Positions 1 to 10,686 of a stretch of 36,239 nucleotides of DNA are shown here, piece after piece. The position numbers were made by a program, and so were the translations under genes. The notes beneath the pieces are model-generated. The model was not told the DNA's origin, made no database searches, and was given only the letters and a program-made list of their open reading frames with translations. This DNA comes from Ectocarpus siliculosus. Its lineage: Eukaryota > Sar > Phaeophyceae > Ectocarpales > Ectocarpaceae. The first letter of the stretch is position 1. Each line of letters opens with the position of its first letter. The stretch is from the NCBI GenBank assembly GCA_000310025.1, contig FN649740.1:1634212-1670450 (forward strand), read 5' to 3'.

Positions 1-200
1 AGAGAGCCGGGCCCCCCCCCAAAGGGGCGAAAGGGGAGGGGGGGGGGGCCCCCCCAAAGGGGGGGGGGGCCCACCCCCCCCCGGGGGGGGGCGCCCAGGG
101 GCCCGAAAACGGGGGGGAGCGGGGGGGGGGGAGAAAGGAAACGGCCCCCCCCGCATGATCCGGCAAAATAGGGGGGGGACGCCCCCCCCCCCCCCCCCCC
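1..200. other. homopolymer-rich window edge
   Basis: Almost entirely runs of G and C with short A interruptions, ending in a C run of about 25 at 181-205. No coding signal, no motif. The composition is unlike the rest of the window and mirrors the other end (35950-36239), so I read it as low-quality contig-end sequence rather than biology. Confidence 0.7.
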
Positions 201-205
201 CCCCC

Positions 206-1180
206 TGCAATCACAACCGTCTGTTGTCCCGTCCGGAAGGCGTACACGCTTTCTTTGCTGGTCCTTTTGGCGAAGTTGGTGGTTGTGTTCGTTCGCATAG
301 CAGGAAGGGTCTTTTGTTGGGTTTTTTGGTTGCCCGTTTGGGATCTTGATGGCCCCGGCGCAGCGACGGCAAACCCCGACAAAGCTCGAGCAACGTACGT
401 GCACCCGCCACGGCTGGCCGCTAAGTTGCTGTGGTTATCTGCGTTGGACAGAGGGCGACGCGCATGCAATTGCGGGTCTGCCTGCTTTTTCTTGAGCTTA
501 ACTGTGACTCTTTTCTCCGTCTGGCAAGCATGATATGACGGGCCGCGTTATAACCTGTAGACGTGAATTTCCTGGCGAGGTTGGCGGGTGTGTGCAAGGT
601 GTAGGTACGGTCCAGGAACACACGATACCCGCGGCGGCTTAGGGTACCGCGCGGATAACGCGTGGGGCTGATGCAAAATCTCACACAAACGGCGTGTGCA
701 TGTATGTAGCGAAACGAAGCATGTACGTAGTCAAGCTATCATTCTGTTGGGCATTACGTGGTTTTGAGGCAAGCCGCCATGTTTTGGCTCCACCCTCCCA
801 TCGATCGGCTTTTTGTGGGATATCTTGGTGTTTGCGGGGCTTTGTAGCCTTGTTCCACCGTTGCTGCTGCTGCTGCTGCAGACTTTTTATGGGGGGGGTT
901 GTTCCGGTAGGGTTTGATCCACGCAATCCCCTTTTTCTCCGTTCATACCTTAACCTTCGGATGGGGACGTTGTACAGAATGGAAGTAGCCCAGGGCCCTT
1001 GTAAAGTAAAAAACAATCAATGGCGTTTGGCGAAAATCCGTAGCCTACTACTCTGATCCATAGTATTGCGGCCTCAAAAAGAATAGGCACCGCAGAATCC
1101 TTCCCTCCATGATAAGAGGCAACATCGTGTAACGGAAAGAAACTGATAACTGGAGTCGAGTGAAGCTGTTGTTGCCAATT
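206..1180. other. no supported gene
   Basis: Several reading frames stay open for 60-120 codons on both strands, but none shows a recognisable domain or a coherent pair of splice sites. The only structure seen is a short CTG run at about 860-880. Nothing else found. Confidence 0.5.
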
Positions 1181-2300
1181 TCATTACTTCCGCGGGGTTC
1201 TCTTGAAGTACAGCATCATCAAACAAGTGATACCCGCTCTAGACAGCGTCCACGGAGAAATTGTGGAAGTCTCAACAGCAACTTTCACTTCTCGCCAGAG
1301 CCTTGCACCGACTTTGCCCCCGGGTTATGCAGCATTTCTGCCGACCGAAATGAAACTGGGTCGCTTTACTTAGTCTGCCACACAGCAACATCTGGGCAAC
1401 ATGTCACACATCTCAACAAAGATGGCGTCTGCATGACACATTTCTGCTGCGAGAACACTGCTTATTAACTTGCGTCCTGTGTGACGTCTTGTGGAGTTCC
1501 ATGTCTGTCTCGGTGCTGTTCATAATCATGGCGTTTGAGTAACCTCTTTTAGGGTAACCGTGTCTGTGACCGCGGGAATCGACAGGTCAAGTGTTTGATC
1601 AGTACGGACAGATGGAGGTACTGGGTAGAGAGAGATCGGAACGGTTTTCAATTTGAAGACAGCAACAACATAGGAAAGGGGTATATAGCTATGCAAACCT
1701 TGAGTTGAAGGGCCCTCACCATACCCTAACCCAAGACGTTCGGACAACCTAGGACAGTTCTATAGGGCGTGTAATAGTACCAGTATCTAGAACAGGGTTG
1801 CTAATAAACACTCAAATGTCTATCTTCCGGCGCGCATCTCCAACTAAAACTCCGTTCATTTTTTCCGAAGAAGCTTGAGAAACATGACACCACGCCTCTG
1901 GACATGTTCGAACTTCGTATTGTGGTGCACCACCTGGCCGCGCTAAACATGATCAAGGTATGACTGACCGGCTACACCAACCACACACAGTTGAACCATT
2001 TCGCAAACGTGACTTGGAATTGAAGGTTTGGCTCGTCTCGCTGCAATTCTGGTGACTGGCATCATCATTGCGTTTATCAGGCAACAAAGTCCACCCACCG
2101 TGCTTGTTCAGTGAGTATTGTCCTTTTGAGTGGCCCCCAACCTTCCATACCCTTGTTGCAGTTCAAGCTCAACGTACAGCAGGATGTCACGGAGGCTGAC
2201 AACCTTCTTCCCGAGGCGGTGTTCAACGTCGCAAAGAGGGACGATGTGAGCGACATCATCGTATCAGTGCCGAAGAGATCGCAAAAAAACATGTATTTTT
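1181..2300 (+). pseudogene. possible decayed multi-exon gene, unidentified
   Basis: Three stretches read like protein but do not join cleanly. One (about 1190-1370) includes YSIIKQVIPALDSVHGEIVE and FLPTEMKLGRFT, then meets a TAG and further stops in the same frame. A second (about 1865-1957) reads LEKHDTTPLDMFELRIVVHH and ends at AAG|GTATGA, a plausible donor. A third starts at 2161 after a good acceptor (CCCTTGTTGCAG) and reads FKLNVQQDVTEADNLLPEAV and on to about 2290. I recognise no family. Stops between the pieces and the lack of a start suggest a relic, but an intact gene with short exons cannot be excluded. Confidence 0.3.
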
Positions 2301-3092
2301 CCCTTTACTTTGGTTCTGAACAGTACGGAAGAATAAACACGGAGTGCCCTTCTACTAGTAGAACTAGAGAGTCTTGTAAGTCATTGCGTCTTCTCATGGA
2401 ATTGTAAACGCTTCGCCCAGGACAACGTCGACCGTGCTCATATCACTCTTGGTTCTTCGTCTGCCAAGCAAGGCGACCAAAAAAGTGCAGAAAACTTGTA
2501 CCCTTCCTACCCTTCCTACACGACTCAATACTTGAGCCCGACCTCTCGGATCCATCTTCACAAGCATAGAGAGGCCCGTGATCCGTCGTCTGTAGATCTA
2601 CACCCGTGGCTCCAACCTACATTCGCAGCCTTTGATACTTATCCTGTTTCACTTCTCTGGTTCTATCTTGCTTGTCTCCTATCAACCGCGTTGCTTTCCT
2701 ACCGTTGCACCGTCCGTGCTACCCGTGGTGCTGCCGTTACCAGCAATTCGAATCGGCTGAAACTGTCGAAGAATGTCGGTGCAAGACTAAAGCACCACAG
2801 GGACGGTGAGGAAAGCTATCACCTGCATACAACCTGTTCAATCCGCAAAACGCAGGCAAGGTACACACTTCTTGAACCCCCACCCGCTCTTTGACCGCCG
2901 CCGCCTTTCGCTAGATTAAAAAAAAAAGACAAGAACGCCCTTCTCGTGAGGATAAGTCAACGTAAGGCTTTCCTTCAGAACGCGGCTGACTGATTGAACC
3001 AATTGGTTGCCGCTGAGCCTCTTACGTATCCGTTTCGTCTTTGTCGTGCTCACGTGCACCCCTCCTAGAATCTATCTATCTACGTCTGCCAG
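2301..3092. other. no supported gene
   Basis: The plus frame at 2496-2894 is open for 132 codons but looks random (low-complexity Tyr/Ser/Pro start, no motif). It lies between the possible relic upstream and the protease fragment downstream. Nothing else found. Confidence 0.4.
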
Positions 3093-3510
3093 GCGGTGAA
3101 GAGGGTCCGCCTGAAGACCCCGGGCCCCCCCCTCGCGCGGCGCGGTCATCAACCTGAAACGCCACCCCTTCAACCTGGAGCTTGGGTGCGTATATAATAT
3201 GTGTTGGTGTGTGTACTGCACATTGCTCCTGTAACGAAGCAAGCGACGAGCAACCCACCAATGGGGTGGTTCCCTTCCCGATCGACGAGGTGATGTACAT
3301 GCCAGGCCACCCCAACGTGCCACGCTTGGCAGTGGCAAAATCCAGTGCCACACGGGGAGCTCCTCGACAAACCGGCCAGTGCCGGGCACTGGTTCGGCCC
3401 TCCGCGACGAAGGGGTCCGAGTGGAAGGTGTTCAACGACACCTCCGAGACAACGGTGAACAACACGGACGTTGGCAAAGAGGAGGCCTACGTCCTGGCGT
3501 ACCGTAGGAT
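3093..3510 (+). pseudogene. ubiquitin-specific protease (USP/UCH) C-terminal fragment, frame-broken
   Basis: Ubiquitin-specific proteases cleave ubiquitin from proteins; this piece covers only the C-terminal half of such a catalytic domain. After an acceptor at 3091-3092 the sequence reads AVKRVRLKTPG, then a C run near 3125 forces a frame change into VINLKRHPFNLELG, matching the conserved USP LKRF box. After a short possible intron (3186-3239) comes VVPFPIDEVMYMPG. HGELLDKPASAGHW, matching the catalytic-His GHY box, lies in a second frame, and ALVRPSATKGSEWKVFND and EEAYVLAYRR, the conserved end of the fold, return to the first. At least two frame changes, the absent Cys box and the Phe/Tyr replacements in LKRF and GHY point to a relic; sequencing indels at C runs are the alternative. 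Confidence 0.6.
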
Positions 3511-3911
3511 GGAGGGCGGCGACGTCCCTGTGTTCAACGAACCCGTCTGGGCGTACCCCGCGTGCGGAACCGGCGTCATCATCACCGGCTCCGAGGAAGC
3601 GCTGAAATGTCGCTGTCGTCCCCCGTGTTCGACTGTCCGACGGTCGCCATCATTTGATGACCGCGGTTGAGGTGGTGCCATATCGTGGCCGCAGTAGACG
3701 CGGTTTTCCGCGCATTCCCGTAGAAATCGGAGGGAAATACAGATGTTTGTGTGTTCAGATGTATATCCGCATTTTACCCGCGGTCTCTTTCTCCCGGGAG
3801 CTCGAGAGTAACATTGATTGATTGGTGGATTATGGAGGAAACAAAAGTAAATAATCTGAAATCTGAATATTCGACACCTTTGCAGGTAGTTGGCGATGAC
3901 CAATCGTATTA
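3511..3911. other. no supported gene
   Basis: The frame of the protease relic stays open to 3670 but loses any family resemblance. The rest is AT-richer sequence leading into the MITE. A motif TAGTTGGCGA at about 3887-3896 recurs upstream of the second MITE copy (20465-20474), so some homology may extend beyond the inverted repeats. Confidence 0.4.
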
Positions 3912-4128
3912 CCGTATATGACACAAGATAACACACCCCCTGGACCGATTTTCAAAGCTCGATTACTCCACGATGAAGAGGATGCATAAACGAAACAATA
4001 CATTTTCGAAAACCTCTCGACGAGACGGTTCCAACGCCGCCGTTTTCGGCGCTGTGACTCTTCCTGCTGTTGAGAAATCGAGCTTTGAAAATCGGCCCAG
4101 GGGGTGTGTTATCTTGTGTCATATACGG
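3912..4128. mobile_element. TA-flanked MITE, copy 1 (217 bp)
   Basis: A short non-coding element with about 50-bp terminal inverted repeats: the left arm (3912-3962, starting CCGTATATGACACAAGATAA) is repeated in reverse complement at 4078-4128 with a single mismatch. A TA dinucleotide sits on both sides (3910-3911 and 4129-4130), as expected for target-site duplication by Tc1/mariner-type transposases. A diverged second copy at 20485-20683 shares the core (CTCGACGAGACGG and TACTCCACGA) and also has flanking TA. No coding capacity, so it would depend on a transposase elsewhere. Confidence 0.8.
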
Positions 4129-4130
4129 TA

Positions 4131-4777
4131 TGTCGGATTTGAAGGATGGACGGATATTTTTTTGGATACTTTCCTTTTGTTACCATCCTGCGCGGCGATT
4201 CGTGAGGAAGGTTTAGTGACCTCGCTGTTCTTGTGGTACAAGGTAGAATAAGAGTGGTCTATGGGGCCTGATGCGGGGGCTACGTTAATGTTTTGCGTGG
4301 GAATGATGGACACGATGCGCGAGGTTTTTTTGCTCCTCGACCATGTCTCTGAGCGTGATAACGGTCAGCATTCGGCCAAGCGGCTGCGTGAAGCCGGCGG
4401 ACAATAGCAAAAAGAGAAAAAAACTGGTGCTATTGCAACATAATGTGCACTTCATGTTCTGTGCCGACGCATGTAGTAGGTTTTTCAATCGCATGCGTTT
4501 CCGGGCACCTGTGCTGTGGGAGTTACGATGGTCCACAGGTCGCCCATGAACTACTGTACCATGGAACCGTCACGGACCGTCACGGGGACCATCGGGTACG
4601 ACACACAGTCAACGTGGATCACCCTGCCAAGGAAGTCTCAGCATCCCAGCCTTTGTGCCTTGTGTCTACGCCATTCCTTTTTTTGGCATTGCTGGCATCG
4701 AGCAAGAAAGAGGGTCCCCGTGCGAAAGGAGTATGGAACACTCACGGCACGCACATGCTTGCTACGCAACATCCGAT
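4131..4777. other. no supported gene; left flank of fold-back element
   Basis: Overlapping plus frames of 68-116 codons (4343-4793) show no recognisable domain. If the fold-back element downstream is removed, the frame at 4516-4779 would read on for about 13 codons before a stop, so the element did not obviously interrupt a long open frame. Confidence 0.4.
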
Positions 4778-5575
4778 AACAACATATTCGTGAAATTGAG
4801 AGCGAAGCATGAAATTGAGAGTGAGATTATTTATTGGAACATAGAATAGAACAGGCGTACGATTCCTGGAGAGCCAAATGTCTACTGCCTCTGAACCAGC
4901 CTCCCGCATGTAGTAACCAGCAGTTGAGCTATGCCATGGCGGTGTCAGAGGTGGGCAGAGTGATCAAGAACTTTGGTGGCGTCAGGAGAGAGGGTGCAGA
5001 GCAACGGGAAGTGAAGCTACATGGTTCGGACATATTTGTGTCGCACGAGTGTGCATGTGTGTGCATGATGTGAGCATGGTTGTGAGCTGCATGCGGTCCG
5101 CCAGCCATCAAACGCCAGAAAAAAAGCCAACGGCGGTGTGGGACGAATACACAGCAGCAGTAGGCATGGACATGTGACAGCACCTATCAGTATGACACAC
5201 TGGCTGCACCATGTTATCCCAGATCATCAGGACACTGGTGTAGAAGGAATTTCTCTGGCAATACTGAGTCTTGGGTGTAGACGCGACAAGATGCGTGAGC
5301 TCTGGAGCGAGCTGAGTGTGGCACAAATATGTTCGACATCACATCACACATCACACACACACACACACACGCATCATGCAGGTCTCCAGCTGACAAAGCA
5401 AGACTGAAGAAAAAAAGCAACGGCCGTGCGAGACAAATACACCCAGGCATGGATGTGACAGCACCGGTATGACACAAAGGCCGAACCATTTCATCTGAGA
5501 TCACCAGGACACTGGTGTGATAAGGATCTCTCTGAGCGTGCCGAGTCTCGGGTGTAGACGCGAAGAGATGCCTGA
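4778..5575 (+). repeat. left arm of 0.8-kb inverted repeat
   Basis: Matches 6481-7277 in reverse complement. Differences seen by eye include a 1-3 base change in a CAG run near 5150 and single-base changes such as TAGAAGG versus TAAAAGG. Within the arm, a degenerate unit of roughly 250-300 bp occurs twice in tandem (about 5029-5304 and 5322-5580). Each unit carries AGAAAAAAAGC(C)AACGGC, CATGGA...GTGACAGCACC, CAGGACACTGGTGT and GGGTGTAGACGCGA in the same order. Confidence 0.8.
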
Positions 5576-6480
5576 GCTCTAGGTGCGACAGTGCTGTCAA
5601 CAATGTAGCAAGAGCAAACAATTGCCGACGGACACATGTTGCATTTTCAATACTCCACTGTCCACGTTTTCCAAAGGAATGTTCTGAATGGTTGAACCCT
5701 GCTTCCGAAAAAAAACAATCAATATCTGGCGGATAATGCTTCTGAGTTTATTTGGTGATTTGAAAGGTGGTGTCCGCAAGGGTGTCGAAATGTGTTGAAT
5801 TTTAAACGCAGCAAACGTTTTCATTGGCTTGCCTTTTCTGCTTGCATTCAACCGTAGACTCTTTGCACACCAGTGAATGTTGTTTGCGTGTTTAAATTGT
5901 TCATCCACCGAGACACTTCGTCCAAATAGCCACAGCAACGGTTTCCTCTCTGTATTGGCAAGAAGGACGAGCCCCTCTGTTCCAAATAAGGCGCTACAAA
6001 GGGGTCATTTGGAAATATCGATACAATGACCGAAAGACCGACAGACTATGCATACACAATCATAGGGTCGAGATATTGTCACACACATCAACCGGATGTA
6101 TAAACACGCAAGACGGCAGAGAGAGTTAGTTGTGTTCCCGTGCAACATCGACTCGAAGCAAGTGGAAGCAAGCGAGATGATCTTCAAAAAGTTCACCACG
6201 AACGCATAATGCATCAACCTCTGGTAAATGTTGTAGGCAGTGTATCTTCTCCTGAATGTATGTTGATATCAGCGCCGGCCACACACGCGACAATCATCAT
6301 GCGACACTACCCTGCCAAGAGACAACTCTTGGTGTACGTACTGACTGCACTACAACACAACGACAGCAGTGTTTCTTTCGTTGTTCAAACAAGAGATCAC
6401 GATGTGCACAACAAAATCAGCGGGAAAACATTTTATCGGTTTGGTTCCGGTGCTCGCACGCACCTATACATAGATGGAGA
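5576..6480. other. unique loop of the fold-back element
   Basis: Single-copy sequence between the arms. Minus frames at 5597-5938 and 6005-6217 begin with ATG but show no DDE/D pattern, zinc finger or other transposase signature. No promoter or terminator identified. It may be a worn remnant of a coding region. Confidence 0.5.
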
Positions 6481-7277
6481 TCAGGCATCTCTTCGCTTCT
6501 ACACCCGAGACTCGGCACGCTCAGAGAGATCCTTATCACACCAGTGTCCTGGTGATCTCAGATGAAATGGTTCGGCCTTTGTGTCATACCGGTGCTGTCA
6601 CATCCATGCCTGGGTGTATTTGTCTCGCACGGCCGTTGCTTTTTTTCTTCAGTCTTGCTTTGTCAGCTGGAGACCTGCATGATGCGTGTGTGTGTGTGTG
6701 TGTGATGTGTGATGTGATGTCGAACATATTTGTGCCACACTCAGCTCGCTCCAGAGCTCACGCATCTTGTCGCGTCTACACCCAAGACTCAGTATTGCCA
6801 GAGAAATTCCTTTTACACCAGTGTCCTGATGATCTGGGATAACATGGTGCAGCCAGTGTGTCATACTGATAGGTGCTGTCACATGTCCATGCCTACGCTG
6901 CTGTGTATTCGTCCCACACCGCCGTTGGCTTTTTTTCTGGCGTTTGATGGCTGGCGGACCGCATGCAGCTCACAACCATGCTCACATCATGCACACACAT
7001 GCACACTCGTGCGACACAAATATGTCCGAACCATGTAGCTTCACTTCCCGTTGCTCTGCACCCTCTCTCCTGACGCCACCAAAGTTCTTGATCACTCTGC
7101 CCACCTCTGACACCGCCATGGCATAGCTCAACTGCTGGTTTCTACATGCGGGAGGCTGGTTCAGAGGCAGTAGACATTTGGCTCTCCAGGAATCGTACGC
7201 CTGTTCTATTCTATGTTCCAATAAATAATCTCACTCTCAATTTCATGCTTCGCTCTCAATTTCACGAATATGTTGTT
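6481..7277 (-). repeat. right arm of 0.8-kb inverted repeat
   Basis: Reverse complement of the left arm, including its two tandem subrepeats and a TG/CA microsatellite at about 6686-6718. Every open frame here is the mirror of one in the left arm, so these frames are repeat shadows rather than genes. Confidence 0.8.
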
Positions 7278-7596
7278 CGATATAATTTGGATGAGGATTC
7301 GCCCAAGAAGACTACTTGTCCCTAGAAATATTGTCCACGTCGAGAGGGTAGTCCCACCCCCATGTCCTCGCAAATGAAGGATGTGTCTCCCACTGTTTTC
7401 GACGCGTTGTGGCAAAACAACCGAAACAACGCCATCTACAAGGGCGTGAACAAGATGCTTGTTACATCCCGACGACGACCTGTTCACAGTGATTTTACCA
7501 CCATGAGAACCAACTGTATTTTTCGTCTGGGTCCGTTCGACTATGTTGTGTGCTCGCTCGATGCCACTGTGCTACATGGCACGGGAAGTCAGCCAC

Positions 7597-7842
7597 CTGA
7601 ATACGCTCACAGTCTTCGATGCTTTGGACGATGAATAGAGAAAGGACAGACAAAATCTGGATGAAAGTCGACAGGGCCACCAACACCAAACCGACCGGAC
7701 CAAGGAGCCGCGCCTTGCCTTGATCGGCCGGGAAAATGTGGCGGCGGCAAACGGCATGGCCATGGAGAAAACTGCGACTTTCTGGAACGCCTCGAAGTTG
7801 TGGTCTTCGAAGGTGGCAGTGGGTTGGGCCTCCCGGCACCTT
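7597..7842 (-). pseudogene. damaged exon of a membrane protein, unidentified
   Basis: On the minus strand a good acceptor (TTTGCGTGTTGCAG) precedes 7842 and a donor (TTCAG|GTGGCT) follows 7597. One frame reads ATFEDHNFEAFQKVAVFSMA then AMPFAAATF; a different frame continues with ARLLGPVGLVLVALSTFIQI and LSVLSLFIVQSIEDCERIQ, a hydrophobic segment long enough to span a membrane. The pieces read as one protein only if one or two bases are gained or lost around 7700-7735. So this is either a pseudogene or a sequencing indel. I do not recognise the family. Confidence 0.35.
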
Positions 7843-9350
7843 CTGCAACACGCAAAACGAGGAAAAATGACGGGCGGAACCTACGAAATTGGAGTAAGCA
7901 CAGGCCTGATATGAAGCAGAAGGGTTTTGTTCCCCCTGGCAGTCGTCGTAGCGCACAAGACGGTGCTGACAGTACCAATAAACTGCTCTCGCTGTCACCG
8001 GTGCTTGCCAGTAGTACTAGCGTTTTGGTCTTCCACAGCGTTTGGCATCAGCCAATGAGCAAGAGAAACACGCGCGAGGGTGAGAACGGCGAGGTACGAT
8101 ATATATTGGTGTCACACGGTGCCCCGGGCACCTGGAAAGGGAAGAGTCATATGTCCGGGGTTTGTTTTCTTCATCTACGTCTAGAAAGAAAAGAAGCACA
8201 AAATTCAAAATTTTCAAAACACACAAGCGTATCAAAGAGAAGGACTCCAACCCTCCCAACACCAGCACTCGATTTCTGACAAAAAATCATGTACTTGCAC
8301 AAATTTAGCCCGTGCCCACTCTCGCAAGGGTAGAAACGAAATAATCCCCCTAGCAGATCGATACCAACACCATAAATCCCCCCTAGCGCCGGTTGTCAAA
8401 GACGATCCATCGTTCCACGGCCAAGAGGTTGTCAAGAGCCAACGACGCGTGCTATGAAAACTGTCGAAGAACGAAAAACTCACACAAATTCCAGTGCCCT
8501 CCCTCCTCGTCACTGGCACTTCTAACCTCTTATGGGGCAAATGACCTTCGAACCTCGACCAACAAAGGAGTTCTGGCACGCATCCGCCCACATATACGGT
8601 ACACTCTCGCTGCAGGAAAGCCTTCATCCCCAGTGCCAAACCAAGACCGGGGGGGGGGGGGGGAGAGACAGTCGGCAAAAAGTAAAAGCGGGGCTGCCCT
8701 TCAAAAACAAGTACCGCCGACATCGTGCACGTGTGTGCATCCCTGCATCTCCTATCGGCTCGTCCAAGCCATGCATGCCATTCACAAGCAAGCCTTGTCA
8801 AACGAAGCGCTCCACGAAAGAAGAGAGAGTTTCTCGTCACAAAAATCGCTCCACAGATAGAGAAGACGAAAGCCCACGGTCAACGCGAAACAGAAAACAC
8901 TCAGCATCCTCTGAACACTGCTGAGTGTCCTGAAAAACAAGTTCCTCCCAGCCCTGCGACCTCGATCGCTACAGCAAATACCCTCCCTGTCTTTGCAGCT
9001 GAGTGTCCCAGGTGCAACAAACAATCCGCCAGAGCGCTTTGGTACATGCTATGCTATACATGCCTGTGCGCGAGGAACACAAAGAACACACCAACACGAA
9101 AACGCGTACACGCCACCGCACACAAGTGCACACAAAGACAGGGCGTGGCAGACACGGCTCGATCCGTTAGGATTATTCTACCTCTCGTGCCTGCCGGCTG
9201 CCCCCTACATAATAACCGAACAGTAGACCTTCGCATGCAAAACAGCCTCTCGGTTGACCCCTGACACATCGCCACATATTGATTCGTTGCAACCTGAATT
9301 CTCACAACATCATCGATGAAGCACACGCAGATGCATACCCCATCCCTTAC
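7843..9350. other. no supported gene
   Basis: A minus frame of 202 codons (8232-8840) and plus frames of 130-179 codons (8393-9264) overlap each other, lack domains and look like chance openings. A G run of 14 lies at about 8650-8663. Nothing else found. Confidence 0.4.
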
Positions 9351-9490
9351 AATTTCCCTTTTCAGCAGCTGGGCGCATGATTCGCCAGAAAGTCTTTCAT
9401 GTGGCAACAGGCCCCGCGCTTGATCGATGAACTCCTCCATGATCTCTCGCGGATCTCGACCATGCTCACAACCATGCAACGTGCTGGTGA
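9351..9490 (-). pseudogene. possible orphan exon, unidentified
   Basis: On the minus strand the segment reads REIMEEFIDQARGLLPHERL followed by SGESCAQLLKREI, an amphipathic, natural-looking helical protein segment. It ends exactly at a donor, AAATT|GTAAGG (9351/9350). The acceptor is not clear; several AG sites lie near 9470-9500. It could belong with the damaged membrane exon at 7597-7842 on the same strand, but no frame joins them. Family unknown. Confidence 0.3.
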
Positions 9491-9512
9491 AATCGACAAC
9501 GGGGGGACGTAC

Positions 9513-9912
9513 GGGGGGGGGGGGGGACTCATAGTCGTGCATGCCGTAGTCGTTAGACCGTTGACCTCGCATCCCTACAACGCCGGGACGGAGCATCCGC
9601 CAAGTTCTCACCGGACCAGGCTCTCACATCACCAAGCGCGAAGCGGCGTGAGGTATCCGGCGAGTCGCATGAATGGTGCGCTGCATCCTGCTAAGGGTGT
9701 TCGGCATCTTGTGCTTGCTTCCTTGCGTACGGATGACAGCTGCGTGTGACTTCATTTATTTTCTGATGCTTTTACTTCCAGAGACAGTTATAAGCACTGT
9801 GTAACTGCCTCGAGAGTGCTTGACCAATGTTAACACAACGTGGTGCGATTATCCCCCTTGCGCGGAGTGAGGGTTCTCGACCCCGCAAAACATATCAACT
9901 CGACCGCCATTC
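9513..9912 (-). mobile_element. short retroelement (SINE-like), copy A
   Basis: About 400 bp matching 17672-18079 in reverse orientation at roughly 80-85 percent by eye. Read on the minus strand it starts near GGCGGTCGAGT, passes TCGAGAACCC (tRNA T-arm-like; copy B has GGTTCGAGAACCC), and ends with a conserved tail (GGTCAACGGTCTAACGACTA ... GGCATGCA ... ATGAGT) followed directly by a C run (9513-9526 on plus). The same tail terminates the LINE relic at 19633-20400. No coding capacity. Confidence 0.65.
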
Positions 9913-10686
9913 ATGGTTACCGCAAAAAATAAACACAACAAAAACAAAGGCAAGAAAAAAAAAAGGTGCAACCTGGTTGTCGAGCTCACGAAGTGATCGG
10001 CTTGTTTTACAACATCGCTCCCAAGCGACGAAAACCCAACCCAGATGGCAAACAGTGGGGGGGGGGGAAGAGGGGGGGGGGGGGATTTGACACCGGGAAA
10101 TACTATACGGGGCAATCTGTCCAATCGTGGTGCAGAGATTTTGGTTGAATGAACATTCGCGACGCTCTTGCTATCGTGGACTGTTAGATATGCTCGTAGC
10201 ATAGAATGATTGGTTGAATATGGCGCATGGATCTACGGAGATTATTGTTGGTAGATTGCCGGGGAACAGGGAGTTTCTACTTGGATTCTTCGAAGATTCG
10301 ATGAGTGACGGGAATTGAGTGACGGATGGATGTGTTTATGCGCTCCTCTCTGATGGTGGGACTCCGGTTTCCACTCCCCTCTTATAAATACAAGACTTTC
10401 CCATCTCGGCCGTCACTGGCCGAGCTGCCTTTCTCCACAAAATTACAAGCCTCGGCCTACCCGGTTTACCCAACATACACAATCACAATTCCTATTCTGT
10501 GTGGTGCAACTCGCTACAGGATGTTATGAAAAAATACAACACTATCAACAGTTTTCTGCCTACTAGACACCACTCACAGCGCTCGCAAGGCACACCTGTC
10601 CAAGACCATCTCCTGTAGCTTCACCCTACCCTCGGCTTGCGTGTTCCTCCCGCCTCGCCCCGTCGCCTTTCCCTGTCGTGCGCGGT
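9913..10686. other. no supported gene
   Basis: Contains an A-rich patch (9935-9966) and two G runs (about 10057-10068 and 10073-10084), but no coding or RNA feature I can support. It lies downstream of the PPxY gene's stop codon, so part of it may be that gene's 3' untranslated region. Confidence 0.4.

Larger units (their letters stand above)
4778..7277. mobile_element. 2.5-kb fold-back (long terminal inverted repeat) element
   Basis: Two arms of about 798 bp (4778-5575 and 6481-7277) are near-perfect reverse complements, separated by a 905-bp unique loop. The outer ends are AACAACATATTCG and its complement CGAATATGTTGTT. The 4-bp word CGAT lies immediately outside on both sides (4774-4777, 7278-7281), a candidate target-site duplication. 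The arms carry internal tandem subrepeats and CA microsatellites. The loop has minus frames of 113 and 70 codons (5597-5938, 6005-6217) without a transposase motif I can identify. Best reading: a non-autonomous fold-back or TIR transposon. Alternatives are a genomic inverted duplication or a palindrome created in assembly; the few arm-to-arm differences argue against a pure artefact. Confidence 0.75.

Noticed and set aside
4834-5073. 79-codon plus frame, mirrored at 6982-7221 on minus
   Set aside because: Its apparent conservation is only the two arms of the fold-back repeat.
5340-5375. CRISPR-like or satellite array
   Set aside because: It is a plain CA microsatellite within the repeat arm; no spacer-repeat structure anywhere in the window.
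5597-5938. piggyBac-like transposase piece in the loop (SVDEQ and KPMKTFAAFKI)
   Set aside because: Resemblance is a few residues only, and the flanking CGAT does not fit piggyBac's TTAA target.
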